Assembly: GCA_002500745.1 (NCBI GenBank)
Contig: DLST01000007.1
Coordinates: forward strand, 127,786 to 191,785
Direction of reading: 5' to 3'
DNA: 64,000 nt
From: Sphingobacterium sp. UBA7855
Lineage (GTDB): Bacteria > Bacteroidota > Bacteroidia > Sphingobacteriales > Sphingobacteriaceae
Part shown: piece by piece, positions 16,994-25,024 of the stretch
Layout of the letters: each line of letters starts with the position of its first letter
How positions within the stretch are numbered: the stretch's first letter is position 1
Position numbers and translations under genes: made by a program
Notes under the pieces: model-generated
What the model was told of the DNA's origin: nothing
The model's input: only the letters and a program-made list of their open reading frames with translations
Database searches by the model: none

Positions 16994-17386
16994 CTATTGG
17001 ATAACCCGATATCCGCGGCGCTCAAAAAAGGGCTTTGCCGTAATCGAAGCATGGGTTGTAAATAGATCGCATCCGGCAGCATTTTCTAATTTATTGCACA
17101 GTGCAGTGGCAATACCCTGTCCCTGATAGTCTTTGTGCACGTAAAGTCGGTCGAGGTAGCCCGCTGTAGTGATATCACCAAATCCTACAAGCTGATTATT
17201 AACCACTGCAACGAAGGTATGGTGCGCCAAAAAGGATTCGTTCCAGGCCTCTAGGTCAAGCTGGCCCGTCGCCCACACATCCAATTGCTCCTGGCTGTAA
17301 TCCGCTGCGTTGACCTTATGCACTGTATCATAAAATAACTGACTGATCTGTGCCAGATCGGAGGGCTGATAGTGTCGTATTTCCAT
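16994..17386 (-). CDS. GNAT-family N-acetyltransferase
   Basis: 130 residues, a single GNAT domain. It starts MEIRHYQPSDLAQISQLFYDTV, typical of the family, and has the acetyl-CoA loop in YVHKDYQGQGIATALCNKLE (about 79-98), with the Q-G-x-G-x-A pattern, and the late strand FFERRGYRVIQ. This form, with DRLYVHKDYQGQGIA, is close to small PhnO/YafP-like acetyltransferases that act on amines. The substrate cannot be read from sequence. It stands alone, converging on the LytTR-like gene. Confidence 0.88.
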   Translation of the reverse strand: MEIRHYQPSDLAQISQLFYDTVHKVNAADYSQEQLDVWATGQLDLEAWNESFLAHHTFVAVVNNQLVGFGDITTAGYLDRLYVHKDYQGQGIATALCNKLENAAGCDLFTTHASITAKPFFERRGYRVIQ

Positions 17387-17792
17387 TGTTTATTTTTAAG
17401 GGCTTCAAATTTAAGATTATTTGCACCATTGCCCAACTTTCTTGGCACTTTCTCCCAACCAAATCCTGCCTTTACAATAATCTTGCTCGTATTGGGCTCA
17501 GCTTTTCCTCGTAATAAATTCGAGCAGCGCCCGATGCCGTCCCGATGAAATCCCGATGAAAGCTGGGAGTTGATAGGGAATTGATTGCGTGTTGGCTTTG
17601 CAATGCTATCAATTTTTTTGTGCTAGAAAACTCAACGTTGAGATAAATTCGGTCTGTAATCGGTTAGGTTTCTGATGCTTTTCGGTCAGCTGTAAGTCTT
17701 TAATTGATTTGCTTTTTGTTGTTGATTTAAAGTTTTTTATGTTTGTTATATTAATTAAATGTGCCGGTATAAAACGGGGTTGGTATAAACTA
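17387..17792. other. Intergenic region upstream of a DUF6266 remnant
   Basis: No supported gene. A short tandem repeat of CCCGATGAAA/T occurs near 17540-17562. Open frames on both strands here are low-complexity or antisense to the remnant below. Confidence 0.4.
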
Positions 17793-17909
17793 ATGGGAAC
17801 TATTGTGCATGGAGCAAATGGGGGCTTTAAGGGTAAATCTGGCTCGGTAATCGGAAGTACGTGTATCTCCAAACGATACGCTCGACTATGCCAAGATCAG
17901 CATTGCTGA
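17793..17909 (+). pseudogene. N-terminal remnant of a DUF6266-family protein
   Basis: The frame MGTIVHGANGGFKGKSGSVI followed by GS is the characteristic start of DUF6266 proteins, which usually read as M-G-x-x-x-x-G-x-x-G-G-F-S-G-K-x-G-x-V-x-G and run to about 200 residues. Here the match stops after about 23 residues and the frame ends at residue 38. The rest of the gene is gone, and a perfect inverted repeat begins inside the last codons. The remnant is therefore a truncated copy, marking a past deletion or insertion at the left edge of the protease island. Confidence 0.6.
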
Positions 17910-17919
17910 TCTTGGCATA
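17887..17919. repeat. Perfect 16-base inverted repeat
   Basis: TATGCCAAGATCAGCA (17887-17902) and its exact reverse complement (17904-17919) are separated by one base. No T run follows. It overlaps the end of the DUF6266 remnant and may be a terminator of the lost gene or a recombination scar. Confidence 0.6.
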
Positions 17920-18250
17920 TATGGGGCCGGGAGCGTAACGGTTTCTTTGGGGGATTGGTCACTTTATTACTTGTTAGAGAAGATATGTAATTCCACAGAA
18001 TACGATTACCATTCAACACGCTAACTAAAAACAAAATCTCCTGAATGATTAATTTAAAAACATAGCAGTATCAGACATAGAATATAAAAAAATTGTTATC
18101 ATACTTTTTGGTTTCAATTTGGTAAATTTGGATATCTGCGTTTGCTTAGATGTAAGCTACACAAACATTTTATTGAAAAACAGATAGAACCTTATTGGTT
18201 CACCTTTTGTAAAATCTATTTGTATAATCATTAAAAAAATAATATTTACT
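17920..18250. promoter_or_regulatory. Upstream region of the first TetR gene, with an operator-like site
   Basis: A+T-rich. At 18112-18126 the sequence TTTCAATTTGGTAAA keeps the spacer ATTT and the right arm GGTAAA of the palindromes found further into the island. It lies about 125 bases ahead of the TetR start. It fits autoregulation, but only one half-site is good. Confidence 0.4.
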
Positions 18251-18907
18251 TTGAATGCGAATAAAAAGAGACGCTCTGTCGCCTCCACTTATAATAAAGA
18301 GAGAACCAAATCTAAGCTTATAAAAGCGGTAGGTAAAATACTCATAAAGGAAGGACACCAAAACATCCGGATCAATAAAATCGAAGAAGTTTCAGGGGTA
18401 GCTAAAAAAAGTATATATGATTATTTTGGAGGACTTAATGGGTTAATAAAGGCTTATCTTGATCAAGTTGATTTCTGGAAAGTTGTAGAGCATAAATTAG
18501 GGACTAAAGAAAATACTGAACTTCCAGATATAAGTGTCGATTTTTTGTTCAATCTTCTAAAAAGCGATTTTCAGTATTTTTTTAAGTCAACAGAAATGCA
18601 GAAAATTGTCTTATGGGGAATAAGTGAAAAGAATAAGATCATTCGGATGATGAATGAAGATAGCGAGAAACTTGGCGAACTGATATTTGAGAAAGCTGAT
18701 GATAAATTCAAGGGGACTGAAGTCGATTTTCGTGCGACTACAGCTATATTTGTTGCTTCAATTTATTATATGGTTTTACATTCTAAAAACAACGGCAGTA
18801 CTATGTGTGGAATAGATATCTCTACCGAAGCTGGAAAAAACCGCATTTTCAATGCTTTGTACCGTCTGATAAATTTAACATATAAGGATGCTGACGAAAA
18901 GTTCTAA
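18251..18907 (+). CDS. TetR-family regulator (first of two paralogs)
   Basis: 218 residues from a TTG start; no in-frame ATG precedes the DNA-binding domain. The TetR helix-turn-helix spans about residues 20-68 (SKLIKAVGKILIKEGHQNIR, then GVAKKSIYDYFGGLNGLIKAYLDQ in two parts). The ligand-binding half contains EMQKIVLWGISEKN and FKGTEVDFRAT, which are almost repeated in the TetR protein at the other end of the island. The two are clear paralogs. Related palindromes upstream of this gene, around the next gene and in the promoter of the lipoprotein operon make it the likely local regulator. The ligand is unknown; a product of the adjacent oxoamine synthase is a tempting guess. Confidence 0.9.
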   Translation: MNANKKRRSVASTYNKERTKSKLIKAVGKILIKEGHQNIRINKIEEVSGVAKKSIYDYFGGLNGLIKAYLDQVDFWKVVEHKLGTKENTELPDISVDFLFNLLKSDFQYFFKSTEMQKIVLWGISEKNKIIRMMNEDSEKLGELIFEKADDKFKGTEVDFRATTAIFVASIYYMVLHSKNNGSTMCGIDISTEAGKNRIFNALYRLINLTYKDADEKF

Positions 18908-19000
18908 ATTTCTATTCATTCATTTATTTAAAATATTTTATCTTTTAATCTAAACAACCGATTAGACTACCGCGATAAAGGTTAAGAATAACGTCCAAAT

Positions 19001-19023
19001 TTTGCCCACCATTTAGTGGTAAA
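19001..19023 (+). promoter_or_regulatory. Operator-like palindrome upstream of the oxoamine synthase
   Basis: The sequence reads TTTGCCCACC-ATTT-AGTGGTAAA, the same plan as the perfect site at 20370-20391 (arms ending ACC and GGT around ATTT). A TTTG at 19001-19004 could be the -33 element and TATATTTA at 19028-19035 a poor -7, placing the palindrome between them. It starts 74 bases before the ATG. Confidence 0.55.
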
Positions 19024-19074
19024 ATTATATATTTAAGGAATATATTAATTTTCACGAAAATATAACCTTAAATT

Positions 19075-20367
19075 ATGAACCATCAAAATCTTATGGACGC
19101 AATTGACCTGAGTATCTCAGAAGGCGTTAAGAGAGGAATACTCCATTTAAACCAAGAAGGCATTCTTACAACGGACAACCAAATCAGAATAAACGGTTCC
19201 AACTTAGTAAATTTCACTTCTTGTAGCTATTTAGGCCTTGAGCATGATGTCCGGTTAAAAAATGCGGCAATAGCTGCTGTAGAAAAATATGGAGTACAAT
19301 TTTCTGAATCTAGGGCATATGTATCTATTGGCCTTTACAGTGAATTGGAAGAACTGATGAGCAAGATTTTTGGATCCCCGACCATTATTGCCCCAACCAC
19401 GACATTGGCTCACCTATCGGCTATACCAGTGATCTTAGACTCCCGAGATGCAGTAATAGCTGACCAACAACTTCATAACTCCGTACTGAGTGGGATAAAT
19501 GTTTTTCGTGCCAATTGGCCTATTCATTTCGAAGTTCTTCGGCACAATAGGATAGATTTGTTGTTCGAGAGGATTGAAGTCCTCCAGAAAACCCATGATC
19601 GAGTGTGGTATTTTGCGGACGGAGTATATTCCATGTTCGGCGATCGATGTCCTTCAGATGAAATCTTCAATCTATTGAATGCATACCCTTCGTTCCATAC
19701 CTACATTGATGATGCACACAGTATGAGCATAATGGGTAAACATGGAAAAGGATTTATACTTGGTGAACGTGACATTCATGACAGAATGATTGTAGCATCA
19801 TCTATGGCCAAAGCATTTGCCACCGGTGGGGGAATCCTGGTACTCCCGAATAAAGAAATCGCAAGGAAAATAAGGGCATGTGGAGCGCCCTTTAATTCTT
19901 CAGGACCATTGCAGCCAGCCACTCTTGGAGCCGCTGTAGCCTCAGCTAAAATTCATCTATCGGAGGAGATTTATGCGCTTCAAGCTGAATTAGTAAGTAG
20001 AATAAAATATGCTAATTCTCTTTTTAAGGAAACATCATTACCGGTGATTTCGAATTTTGATTCGGGAATATTTTTTATTGGTACATCGAGATCGGAACTC
20101 GCTTACATCATTATGGAAAAAATGATGAAGAGGGGATTTTTTTTGAACATCGGTGTATTTCCAGCTGTTTCTAAGAATCATTCCGGTATAAGATTTACAA
20201 TAACTGTGTTACAGTCTTATGAGCAAATAGAGATGATGATTATGATCCTAAATGAAGTGTTTTTAGAAACATTAAAAGAGCACCAGTACACAATCAACCA
20301 GATCTATAGTGCATTTAAGGTCGTAGCCCGATTGGACGATCGGCCAAATGGTGAATTCCTGAGTTAA
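19075..20367 (+). CDS. Alpha-oxoamine synthase family PLP enzyme (KBL/BioF/SPT/CqsA-like)
   Basis: 430 residues of fold-type I PLP enzyme. Family residues are present: His134 (ADQQLHNS, stacks on PLP), Asp212 and His215 (YIDDAHSMS) and the Schiff-base Lys246 (ASSMAKAFATGGG). The start FTSCSYLGLEHDVRLKNAA matches the N-YLGL motif of the group. These enzymes join an amino acid to an acyl-CoA with loss of CO2, giving for example KAPA, 3-ketosphinganine or the CqsA autoinducer precursor. The acyl acceptor cannot be named; a housekeeping serine palmitoyltransferase would not normally be linked to TetR genes and proteases. The extended C terminus (about 395-430) is unusual. It lies between operator-like palindromes and upstream of the lipoprotein operon, so it may make a signal or lipid linked to that operon. 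Confidence 0.85.
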   Translation: MNHQNLMDAIDLSISEGVKRGILHLNQEGILTTDNQIRINGSNLVNFTSCSYLGLEHDVRLKNAAIAAVEKYGVQFSESRAYVSIGLYSELEELMSKIFGSPTIIAPTTTLAHLSAIPVILDSRDAVIADQQLHNSVLSGINVFRANWPIHFEVLRHNRIDLLFERIEVLQKTHDRVWYFADGVYSMFGDRCPSDEIFNLLNAYPSFHTYIDDAHSMSIMGKHGKGFILGERDIHDRMIVASSMAKAFATGGGILVLPNKEIARKIRACGAPFNSSGPLQPATLGAAVASAKIHLSEEIYALQAELVSRIKYANSLFKETSLPVISNFDSGIFFIGTSRSELAYIIMEKMMKRGFFLNIGVFPAVSKNHSGIRFTITVLQSYEQIEMMIMILNEVFLETLKEHQYTINQIYSAFKVVARLDDRPNGEFLS

Positions 20368-20369
20368 CA

Positions 20370-20391
20370 TTTACCACCATTTGGTGGTAAA
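20370..20391. promoter_or_regulatory. Perfect 22-bp palindromic operator candidate
   Basis: TTTACCACC-ATTT-GGTGGTAAA has perfect 9-base arms. It begins 2 bases after the stop codon of the oxoamine synthase gene. It is the best copy of a motif seen five times in 2.4 kb, so regulator binding (probably by TetR) is more likely than a terminator; no T run follows. Confidence 0.65.
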
Positions 20392-20396
20392 TTACA

Positions 20397-20408
20397 CACT
20401 ATTTAGTG
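20397..20408. promoter_or_regulatory. Second, shorter palindrome of the same type
   Basis: CACT-ATTT-AGTG repeats the ATTT-centred plan with 4-base arms. Its centre is 22 bases from the centre of the perfect site, about two helix turns, so two regulator dimers could bind the same face of the DNA. Confidence 0.4.
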
Positions 20409-20523
20409 ATATTGATACATGAAAAAAAATAGATTTTTATGTTTTTTTATAATTTTAAAAATCTTTAAATCAAGTGTTTATGTGTGAATTTCAAAATAGA
20501 AAAAAATAAAAAAAATTTCTTTA

Positions 20524-20554
20524 TTGACCATTTGGTAAAATATATGTATAATTG
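20524..20554 (+). promoter_or_regulatory. Bacteroidota-type promoter with overlapping operator
   Basis: TTG at 20524-20526 and TATAATTG at 20547-20554 match the -33 TTG and -7 TAnnTTTG elements (one mismatch) with a 20-base spacer. The spacer starts with ACC-ATTT-GGTAAA (20527-20539), the core of the island palindrome. A bound repressor would block the polymerase directly. The C10 protease gene starts at 20575. Confidence 0.55.
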
Positions 20555-20574
20555 TTTATTATACTCCTAAATAT

Positions 20575-22083
20575 ATGGAAAGAACCAAATCCAAACCGAC
20601 CAAAAGAGTTAGAATAGTCTATATGCAGTTTATTCTACTTCTGACAATTGCTGCGATCTCATGCTCAAGAGACCATGACGTCATTGACGAAACGGAATCA
20701 CAAAACCAATTTGTTGGCGAAATATCTCTTTCAGACGACGAAATTACTGGTCTCAAATATGCGGAACCTAAAGAAATTTCTGAGGGACAGGCCATACAAA
20801 TAGTTAACGATTTCCAATTGAAATTTCAAAAGGATCCGCTGACGAAATCATTTAACAATACCGCTTATTCAATAATAAAAAAGACCTTTATTGATAAGGA
20901 AGGTACACCTTTAAAGAATAAAACCTTGACGAAAGGTAATTTTGAGGATCAAATGCCCGTATATGAAATATTAATAAGCACGAATGGAACAAAGTCTATC
21001 GCCTACGTTGCCGCAGATGAGAGAATTTCAGATATCATCGCAATTGTACCTACAAAAAATGGTATTTCTCTTAATGATGTATCAATCGACCCAATGTTGC
21101 AACTTTCCCAACAGACTCATGCTAAAAATGTTTCAAAACTGAACAATACCGTTGATTCTATCAATGCTATAACCTTAAAAAAGTTAAAAGACAAGTTTGG
21201 TACATTGCCAAGGTCAAATGTTTATCAGTCTTTAAAAAGAAATATTAAAACTACATCGAATAAATCGGTGGAAACGAAGAGTATGGTGCAGGGTACTATA
21301 AATAATCTCCTTTCACAAGTAGGCCCTCTAATGTATACTTTTTGGCATCAAGATTATCCTTTTAACGACCAAATGGCACCAAGTACTGATTGCGGAAAAT
21401 ATTCCGCAGGATGTATGGTAGTTGCTATCAGTCAAGTTATGGCATATTATAGACCGAATTTTAGTATAAAAGTTAATAATGCAACAACGCCACTCAATTG
21501 GAGTTTAATAACCAACAATTATAATGGAACTGATGCGTATGGGGAAGACTACCAATTTTCTTTATCTGCCAAACCTCATGTAACAGGTTTAATTAAAGCG
21601 ATTTATGATCAAACTGGAACATCACCTTCTTGTTCCGGATCTTCAACTAATGCTTCAACTGGCATAAACTTCATGAAACAGTATTTCACTTTCAATAACT
21701 CTTCGAATCATACTCCTGGAATAAATATGAGCGATATAAAAAGCTCTTTGGATATGAATAGGTTGGTCTTTGCGACAGGGAAAAGAATACCTACTGGTGA
21801 AAGCCAAAAAGTAGGTCACGCATGGGTTGTGGATGGATATGCGGTAACAGAGTTAAATCCAGGGGAGTCAATTGTGGGTAACAATGTTTGGCAGCGTTAT
21901 AACATGTATTTGCATGCAAATTTAGGTTGGGGGAGACCAATTATTGGTTGGTTTACAAATTTACATGGCACAGGTTGGTATTTGGTCGGTAAAGACAACA
22001 ATGGATCACTGAGCTTTCAAGCGAATCAGGAGCAAGACTATAATATTGATCTAACATTTTACTCAAATATTGTTAAAAAATAA
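20575..22083 (+). CDS. C10 (streptopain-like) cysteine protease, lipoprotein
   Basis: 502 residues. The hydrophobic N terminus ends in a lipobox (TIAAISC, Cys30), so the protein is probably anchored to the outer membrane. Residues about 55-235 form a propeptide region of the SpeB type. The catalytic domain starts near 245 (GPLMYTFWHQDYPFN) and contains the nucleophile Cys280 in SAGCMVVAISQVMAYY, His415 in VGHAWVVDGY and Trp452 in NLGWG, all as in active streptopain. C10 enzymes cleave host or food proteins and are also found in the interpain and prtT families of Bacteroidota. It is the first gene of a five-gene operon and carries a likely repressor site in its promoter. Its closest relative in the operon is the catalytically dead copy at 25025. 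Confidence 0.92.
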   Translation: MERTKSKPTKRVRIVYMQFILLLTIAAISCSRDHDVIDETESQNQFVGEISLSDDEITGLKYAEPKEISEGQAIQIVNDFQLKFQKDPLTKSFNNTAYSIIKKTFIDKEGTPLKNKTLTKGNFEDQMPVYEILISTNGTKSIAYVAADERISDIIAIVPTKNGISLNDVSIDPMLQLSQQTHAKNVSKLNNTVDSINAITLKKLKDKFGTLPRSNVYQSLKRNIKTTSNKSVETKSMVQGTINNLLSQVGPLMYTFWHQDYPFNDQMAPSTDCGKYSAGCMVVAISQVMAYYRPNFSIKVNNATTPLNWSLITNNYNGTDAYGEDYQFSLSAKPHVTGLIKAIYDQTGTSPSCSGSSTNASTGINFMKQYFTFNNSSNHTPGINMSDIKSSLDMNRLVFATGKRIPTGESQKVGHAWVVDGYAVTELNPGESIVGNNVWQRYNMYLHANLGWGRPIIGWFTNLHGTGWYLVGKDNNGSLSFQANQEQDYNIDLTFYSNIVKK

Positions 22084-22106
22084 TTTATTAAACCAAATAT
22101 AATATT

Positions 22107-23063
22107 ATGAAAAAGCACATTAGAAAAATCTGTGTCGTCATTCTTGCAATTATGGTTGTTTTTGCGGCTTGTCAGAAATCGTCCGAGCCTAAGAATAACG
22201 AAACGATAGAACGCAAAGATCCCAAAAAAGAATTTGGAAATTTTACTCCTTATACAATAAAGTATTATGATGACAATAATAGGGTAGATATCCATTTTGT
22301 GGAGACTCCGATGGTCTTTACCCTCAATCTTAAGGAAAAAAATAGTCATTCTTATCTGGAAATAGTCAAGAGTTCCATTAAATCAGCAACTCCTGTCCTT
22401 GTAAGCACTTATGAGGGTGGTATGATCGGAAGTAAAATTGAGATTGCCACAGTTGAAAAATCAACAGATGCCGTAATTGAAAAATTTAAGAAAGAAACAT
22501 ATTCGCCCGATGCGACGCCTTTATCAAAGGAAAGTGACATTGTACCAATGCCGAGTGAAGCAGTTATGAATACCGTTTTTAATCAATGTAAAAATGACCC
22601 TGACCAATCTTTCGCCTTCAAACCTGACGGCTGTTATGCACGTGCACATAAGATGATGGCTGTAATCAGCCAGAATGGTTATATGAGTGGTAAACAATTT
22701 GTTTATGGAAATTTGGCCGTAAATATAGGCGGTGGTTGCTGCCAAACTTGGGGTTGGCATGTTGCTCCCCTAATAAGGTTCAGGAATGCTGCGAATCAAA
22801 TTGAAGTTAGAATCTTCGACCCTTCGGTTTCAAGCACACCACTGACAAAAGCTCAATGGGAGACATTAATCACAAGTTCCTGTACATCTGGATCAGGTAT
22901 CGCATTAAGATTTTTAGCTAGACCGGAGGTATATAACAGAAATCCGAATACTGGACAGACAACAACTGACAACAATCTTACAAAAACATTCTGCACATTG
23001 AATTTATATAAGCAATATTCAGGTGGATGTATGGGACTTCCTCCAGGGGCTTGTTCTTGGTAA
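22107..23063 (+). CDS. Protein-glutaminase-like deamidase, lipoprotein
   Basis: 318 residues with lipobox VVFAAC (Cys22). The C-terminal half closely follows the Chryseobacterium protein-glutaminase: DGCYARAHKM with the nucleophile Cys176, KQFVYGNL, WGWHVAP with His218 and FDPS with Asp238, so the Cys-His-Asp triad is complete. The tail carries the same Cys-rich pattern. Residues 30-150 correspond to the propeptide that inhibits the secreted enzyme. The known enzyme deamidates glutamine side chains in intact proteins, releasing ammonia. Here it is a lipoprotein instead of a free exoenzyme and lies 23 bases after the C10 protease, which could mature it by cutting off the propeptide. Confidence 0.88.
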   Translation: MKKHIRKICVVILAIMVVFAACQKSSEPKNNETIERKDPKKEFGNFTPYTIKYYDDNNRVDIHFVETPMVFTLNLKEKNSHSYLEIVKSSIKSATPVLVSTYEGGMIGSKIEIATVEKSTDAVIEKFKKETYSPDATPLSKESDIVPMPSEAVMNTVFNQCKNDPDQSFAFKPDGCYARAHKMMAVISQNGYMSGKQFVYGNLAVNIGGGCCQTWGWHVAPLIRFRNAANQIEVRIFDPSVSSTPLTKAQWETLITSSCTSGSGIALRFLARPEVYNRNPNTGQTTTDNNLTKTFCTLNLYKQYSGGCMGLPPGACSW

Positions 23064-23102
23064 GAAAATATGATCAAAATGTATATTAGCCTATAACAAG
23101 TT

Positions 23103-23903
23103 ATGAAATTTATTTTAATATTCACCCTACTTTTAGCGCTATTCTTTTCAACAGGCTGCTCAAAGGACAATGATAACCATATTCCTGAAGAAGTTCTTGT
23201 TGAGAAAATTTCTGGAACCATTCCCAAGACGATTGATCTGAATGGAAGGAAGATTGAAGATTGGTTAATTTCATATGGTAATTATAACTACAATACCCAA
23301 TTAATAGGTTCAGAAGTCATGGGAACAGCTATAGGAACAGGGTATAACAACCTTTATCGAGCCTCTATTTTATTCGCCCCAAAAGATTGGCGAAATGAAT
23401 TGGGTGAAATTCCATTGGTCAAATCATTGCCGCCTAGCAAGCCAAACTTTAAAAATCAGAATACATTGGATTCAATTTTATGGGCGGATATTCTTTACGC
23501 AAATTATGATGGCGAAAAAGTTTCTGAAATCAATGGGCTTGAATTTTCGCATGCTAATGCCCTGTGGGATTTCCACTTGGATGGGTTCCCAGAAGGAACA
23601 ACCATTAAATTAACTCAATTGGCAAAGGGTGAATTTCTACCCTATAAGAAAGGTGATGGAAAGTTTCAATATGTTATGATGGGAAACTGGTGGACACCCG
23701 ACCATTCAAAACAGTATATTTTAGCATATGTAGAAAATGAAATATACAAAATTGAACTGGATATGAACAAAAAGAACACGATCTATCGATTTGAACTCCA
23801 TTTCGATAAATTAACTAAAACTCTAGTCATCAAAGAATTGAAAGAAGCTGTATGGAGCGATGAGCCTTGGCCTGAAGATTCAGAAATTTCCAAAAACTTA
23901 TGA
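23103..23903 (+). CDS. Lipoprotein of unknown function in the protease operon
   Basis: 266 residues with lipobox FFSTGC (Cys19). After a short polar linker come beta-rich sections without a family signature that I can name. A middle block (HANALWDFHLDGFPEGTTI) has a flavour of fimbrillin-type lipoproteins, where a similar small-residue strand plus hydrophobic run is seen, but the match is weak. No catalytic residues stand out. Its stop overlaps the ATG of the C11 protease gene by 4 bases (ATGA), so the two are probably coupled. It could be a binding partner or scaffold of the proteases. Confidence 0.55.
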   Translation: MKFILIFTLLLALFFSTGCSKDNDNHIPEEVLVEKISGTIPKTIDLNGRKIEDWLISYGNYNYNTQLIGSEVMGTAIGTGYNNLYRASILFAPKDWRNELGEIPLVKSLPPSKPNFKNQNTLDSILWADILYANYDGEKVSEINGLEFSHANALWDFHLDGFPEGTTIKLTQLAKGEFLPYKKGDGKFQYVMMGNWWTPDHSKQYILAYVENEIYKIELDMNKKNTIYRFELHFDKLTKTLVIKELKEAVWSDEPWPEDSEISKNL

Positions 23904-25009
23904 CACAACTCAAGACATATATTTTCATCGTTCTATCTTTTATTATCATAAATGGTTGTGAGAAGTCCAATGATAAACCGCAAGAAGAGTTTGAGCATGG
24001 GATCCTTATATATATTGGGGCCAACAACAATCTTCATTATGATGCCATTAATACAATTGAGAAGATAAGGGAAGGTGCAAAATCACTGAAGAAGGATCAG
24101 GCCATTGTTGTTTATGCTAAAACTCAATCAATCTCTACACTACTAAAAATAACTAGGTCTGATAACGGGGTGAAGATCGATACCCTTAAGAACTTCAGTT
24201 CAGAAAATTCATCGAATCCAAATTTTTTGAAAGGAGTGGTCGAAATTACAAGAAACTCCGTTAGGGCAAAAAAATATGGATTAGTGCTATGGTCACATGC
24301 AACTTCTTGGATCCCCCCCACAAATTCGAAAACCAAATCTTTTGGATCTGACGACTTTCAGGAAATGGATATTAAAGACCTCAAATCAGCTTTGCCGGGG
24401 AAATGGGAGTACATTATGTTTGACGCCTGTTCCATGGCAAGTATTGAAGTATGTTATGAATTGAAGGATATAGCAAAGTTTATCCTTGGCTCTCCTGCGG
24501 AGGTTCTGAGCACGAGCTTTCCTTATGATGTTATTCTGATGGATCTGTTCAAAGGTGAGGAAGGGCTTGTAAGGGTCTGTTCTAAGTTTATGGAATATTA
24601 CCGGAAACAAACGGGCCTATATGCCTCTGCTACAGTATCTCTCATAGAAACATCGCAGCTATCAGATATAGCCTTACATACACAACGCCTATTGCAAATG
24701 AAAAAGCCAGTAGAAGACTTCAATAGAAGCAAAATTCAATCGCTGGATTTTGATAATATAGGCGATGTGCCGGCTTATGATTTTATAAGTTTTCTAAAAC
24801 AAAACTTTGAAGAAAGTGAATATGGCGAGTTAGCGCATTCGATCGAAAAATCGATCCTTTTTAAAGACCATACATCTGAATTCTTTAACTTTCCGATTAA
24901 GGAATATTGCGGACTCAGTATTTACCTGCCTGAAAAAAATGATCCATATCTAAATTATTATAAAACCCTACTTTGGTCAGGGGACAGTAAATGGCACCAA
25001 TTATTTTAA
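23900..25009 (+). CDS. C11 (clostripain-like) cysteine protease, lipoprotein
   Basis: 369 residues with lipobox IIINGC (Cys20). The caspase-like fold is clear: the strand FEHGILIYIGANNNL, the catalytic His133 in YGLVLWSHATSW and the nucleophile Cys177 in MFDACSMASIE, with the typical H...C order of clan CD. C11 enzymes cut after Arg or Lys and often self-process; here no obvious Arg/Lys-rich activation loop was seen. It overlaps the previous gene by 4 bases. Together with the C10 protease and the deamidase it forms a surface protein-processing set. Its specificity towards basic residues would complement the broader C10 enzyme. Confidence 0.88.
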   Translation: MTQLKTYIFIVLSFIIINGCEKSNDKPQEEFEHGILIYIGANNNLHYDAINTIEKIREGAKSLKKDQAIVVYAKTQSISTLLKITRSDNGVKIDTLKNFSSENSSNPNFLKGVVEITRNSVRAKKYGLVLWSHATSWIPPTNSKTKSFGSDDFQEMDIKDLKSALPGKWEYIMFDACSMASIEVCYELKDIAKFILGSPAEVLSTSFPYDVILMDLFKGEEGLVRVCSKFMEYYRKQTGLYASATVSLIETSQLSDIALHTQRLLQMKKPVEDFNRSKIQSLDFDNIGDVPAYDFISFLKQNFEESEYGELAHSIEKSILFKDHTSEFFNFPIKEYCGLSIYLPEKNDPYLNYYKTLLWSGDSKWHQLF

Positions 25010-25024
25010 ATTATAATTTATTTT

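Noticed and set aside
17609..17872. Minus-strand frame of 87 codons
   Set aside because: It is antisense to the DUF6266 remnant, Pro- and Lys-rich, and has no support of its own.
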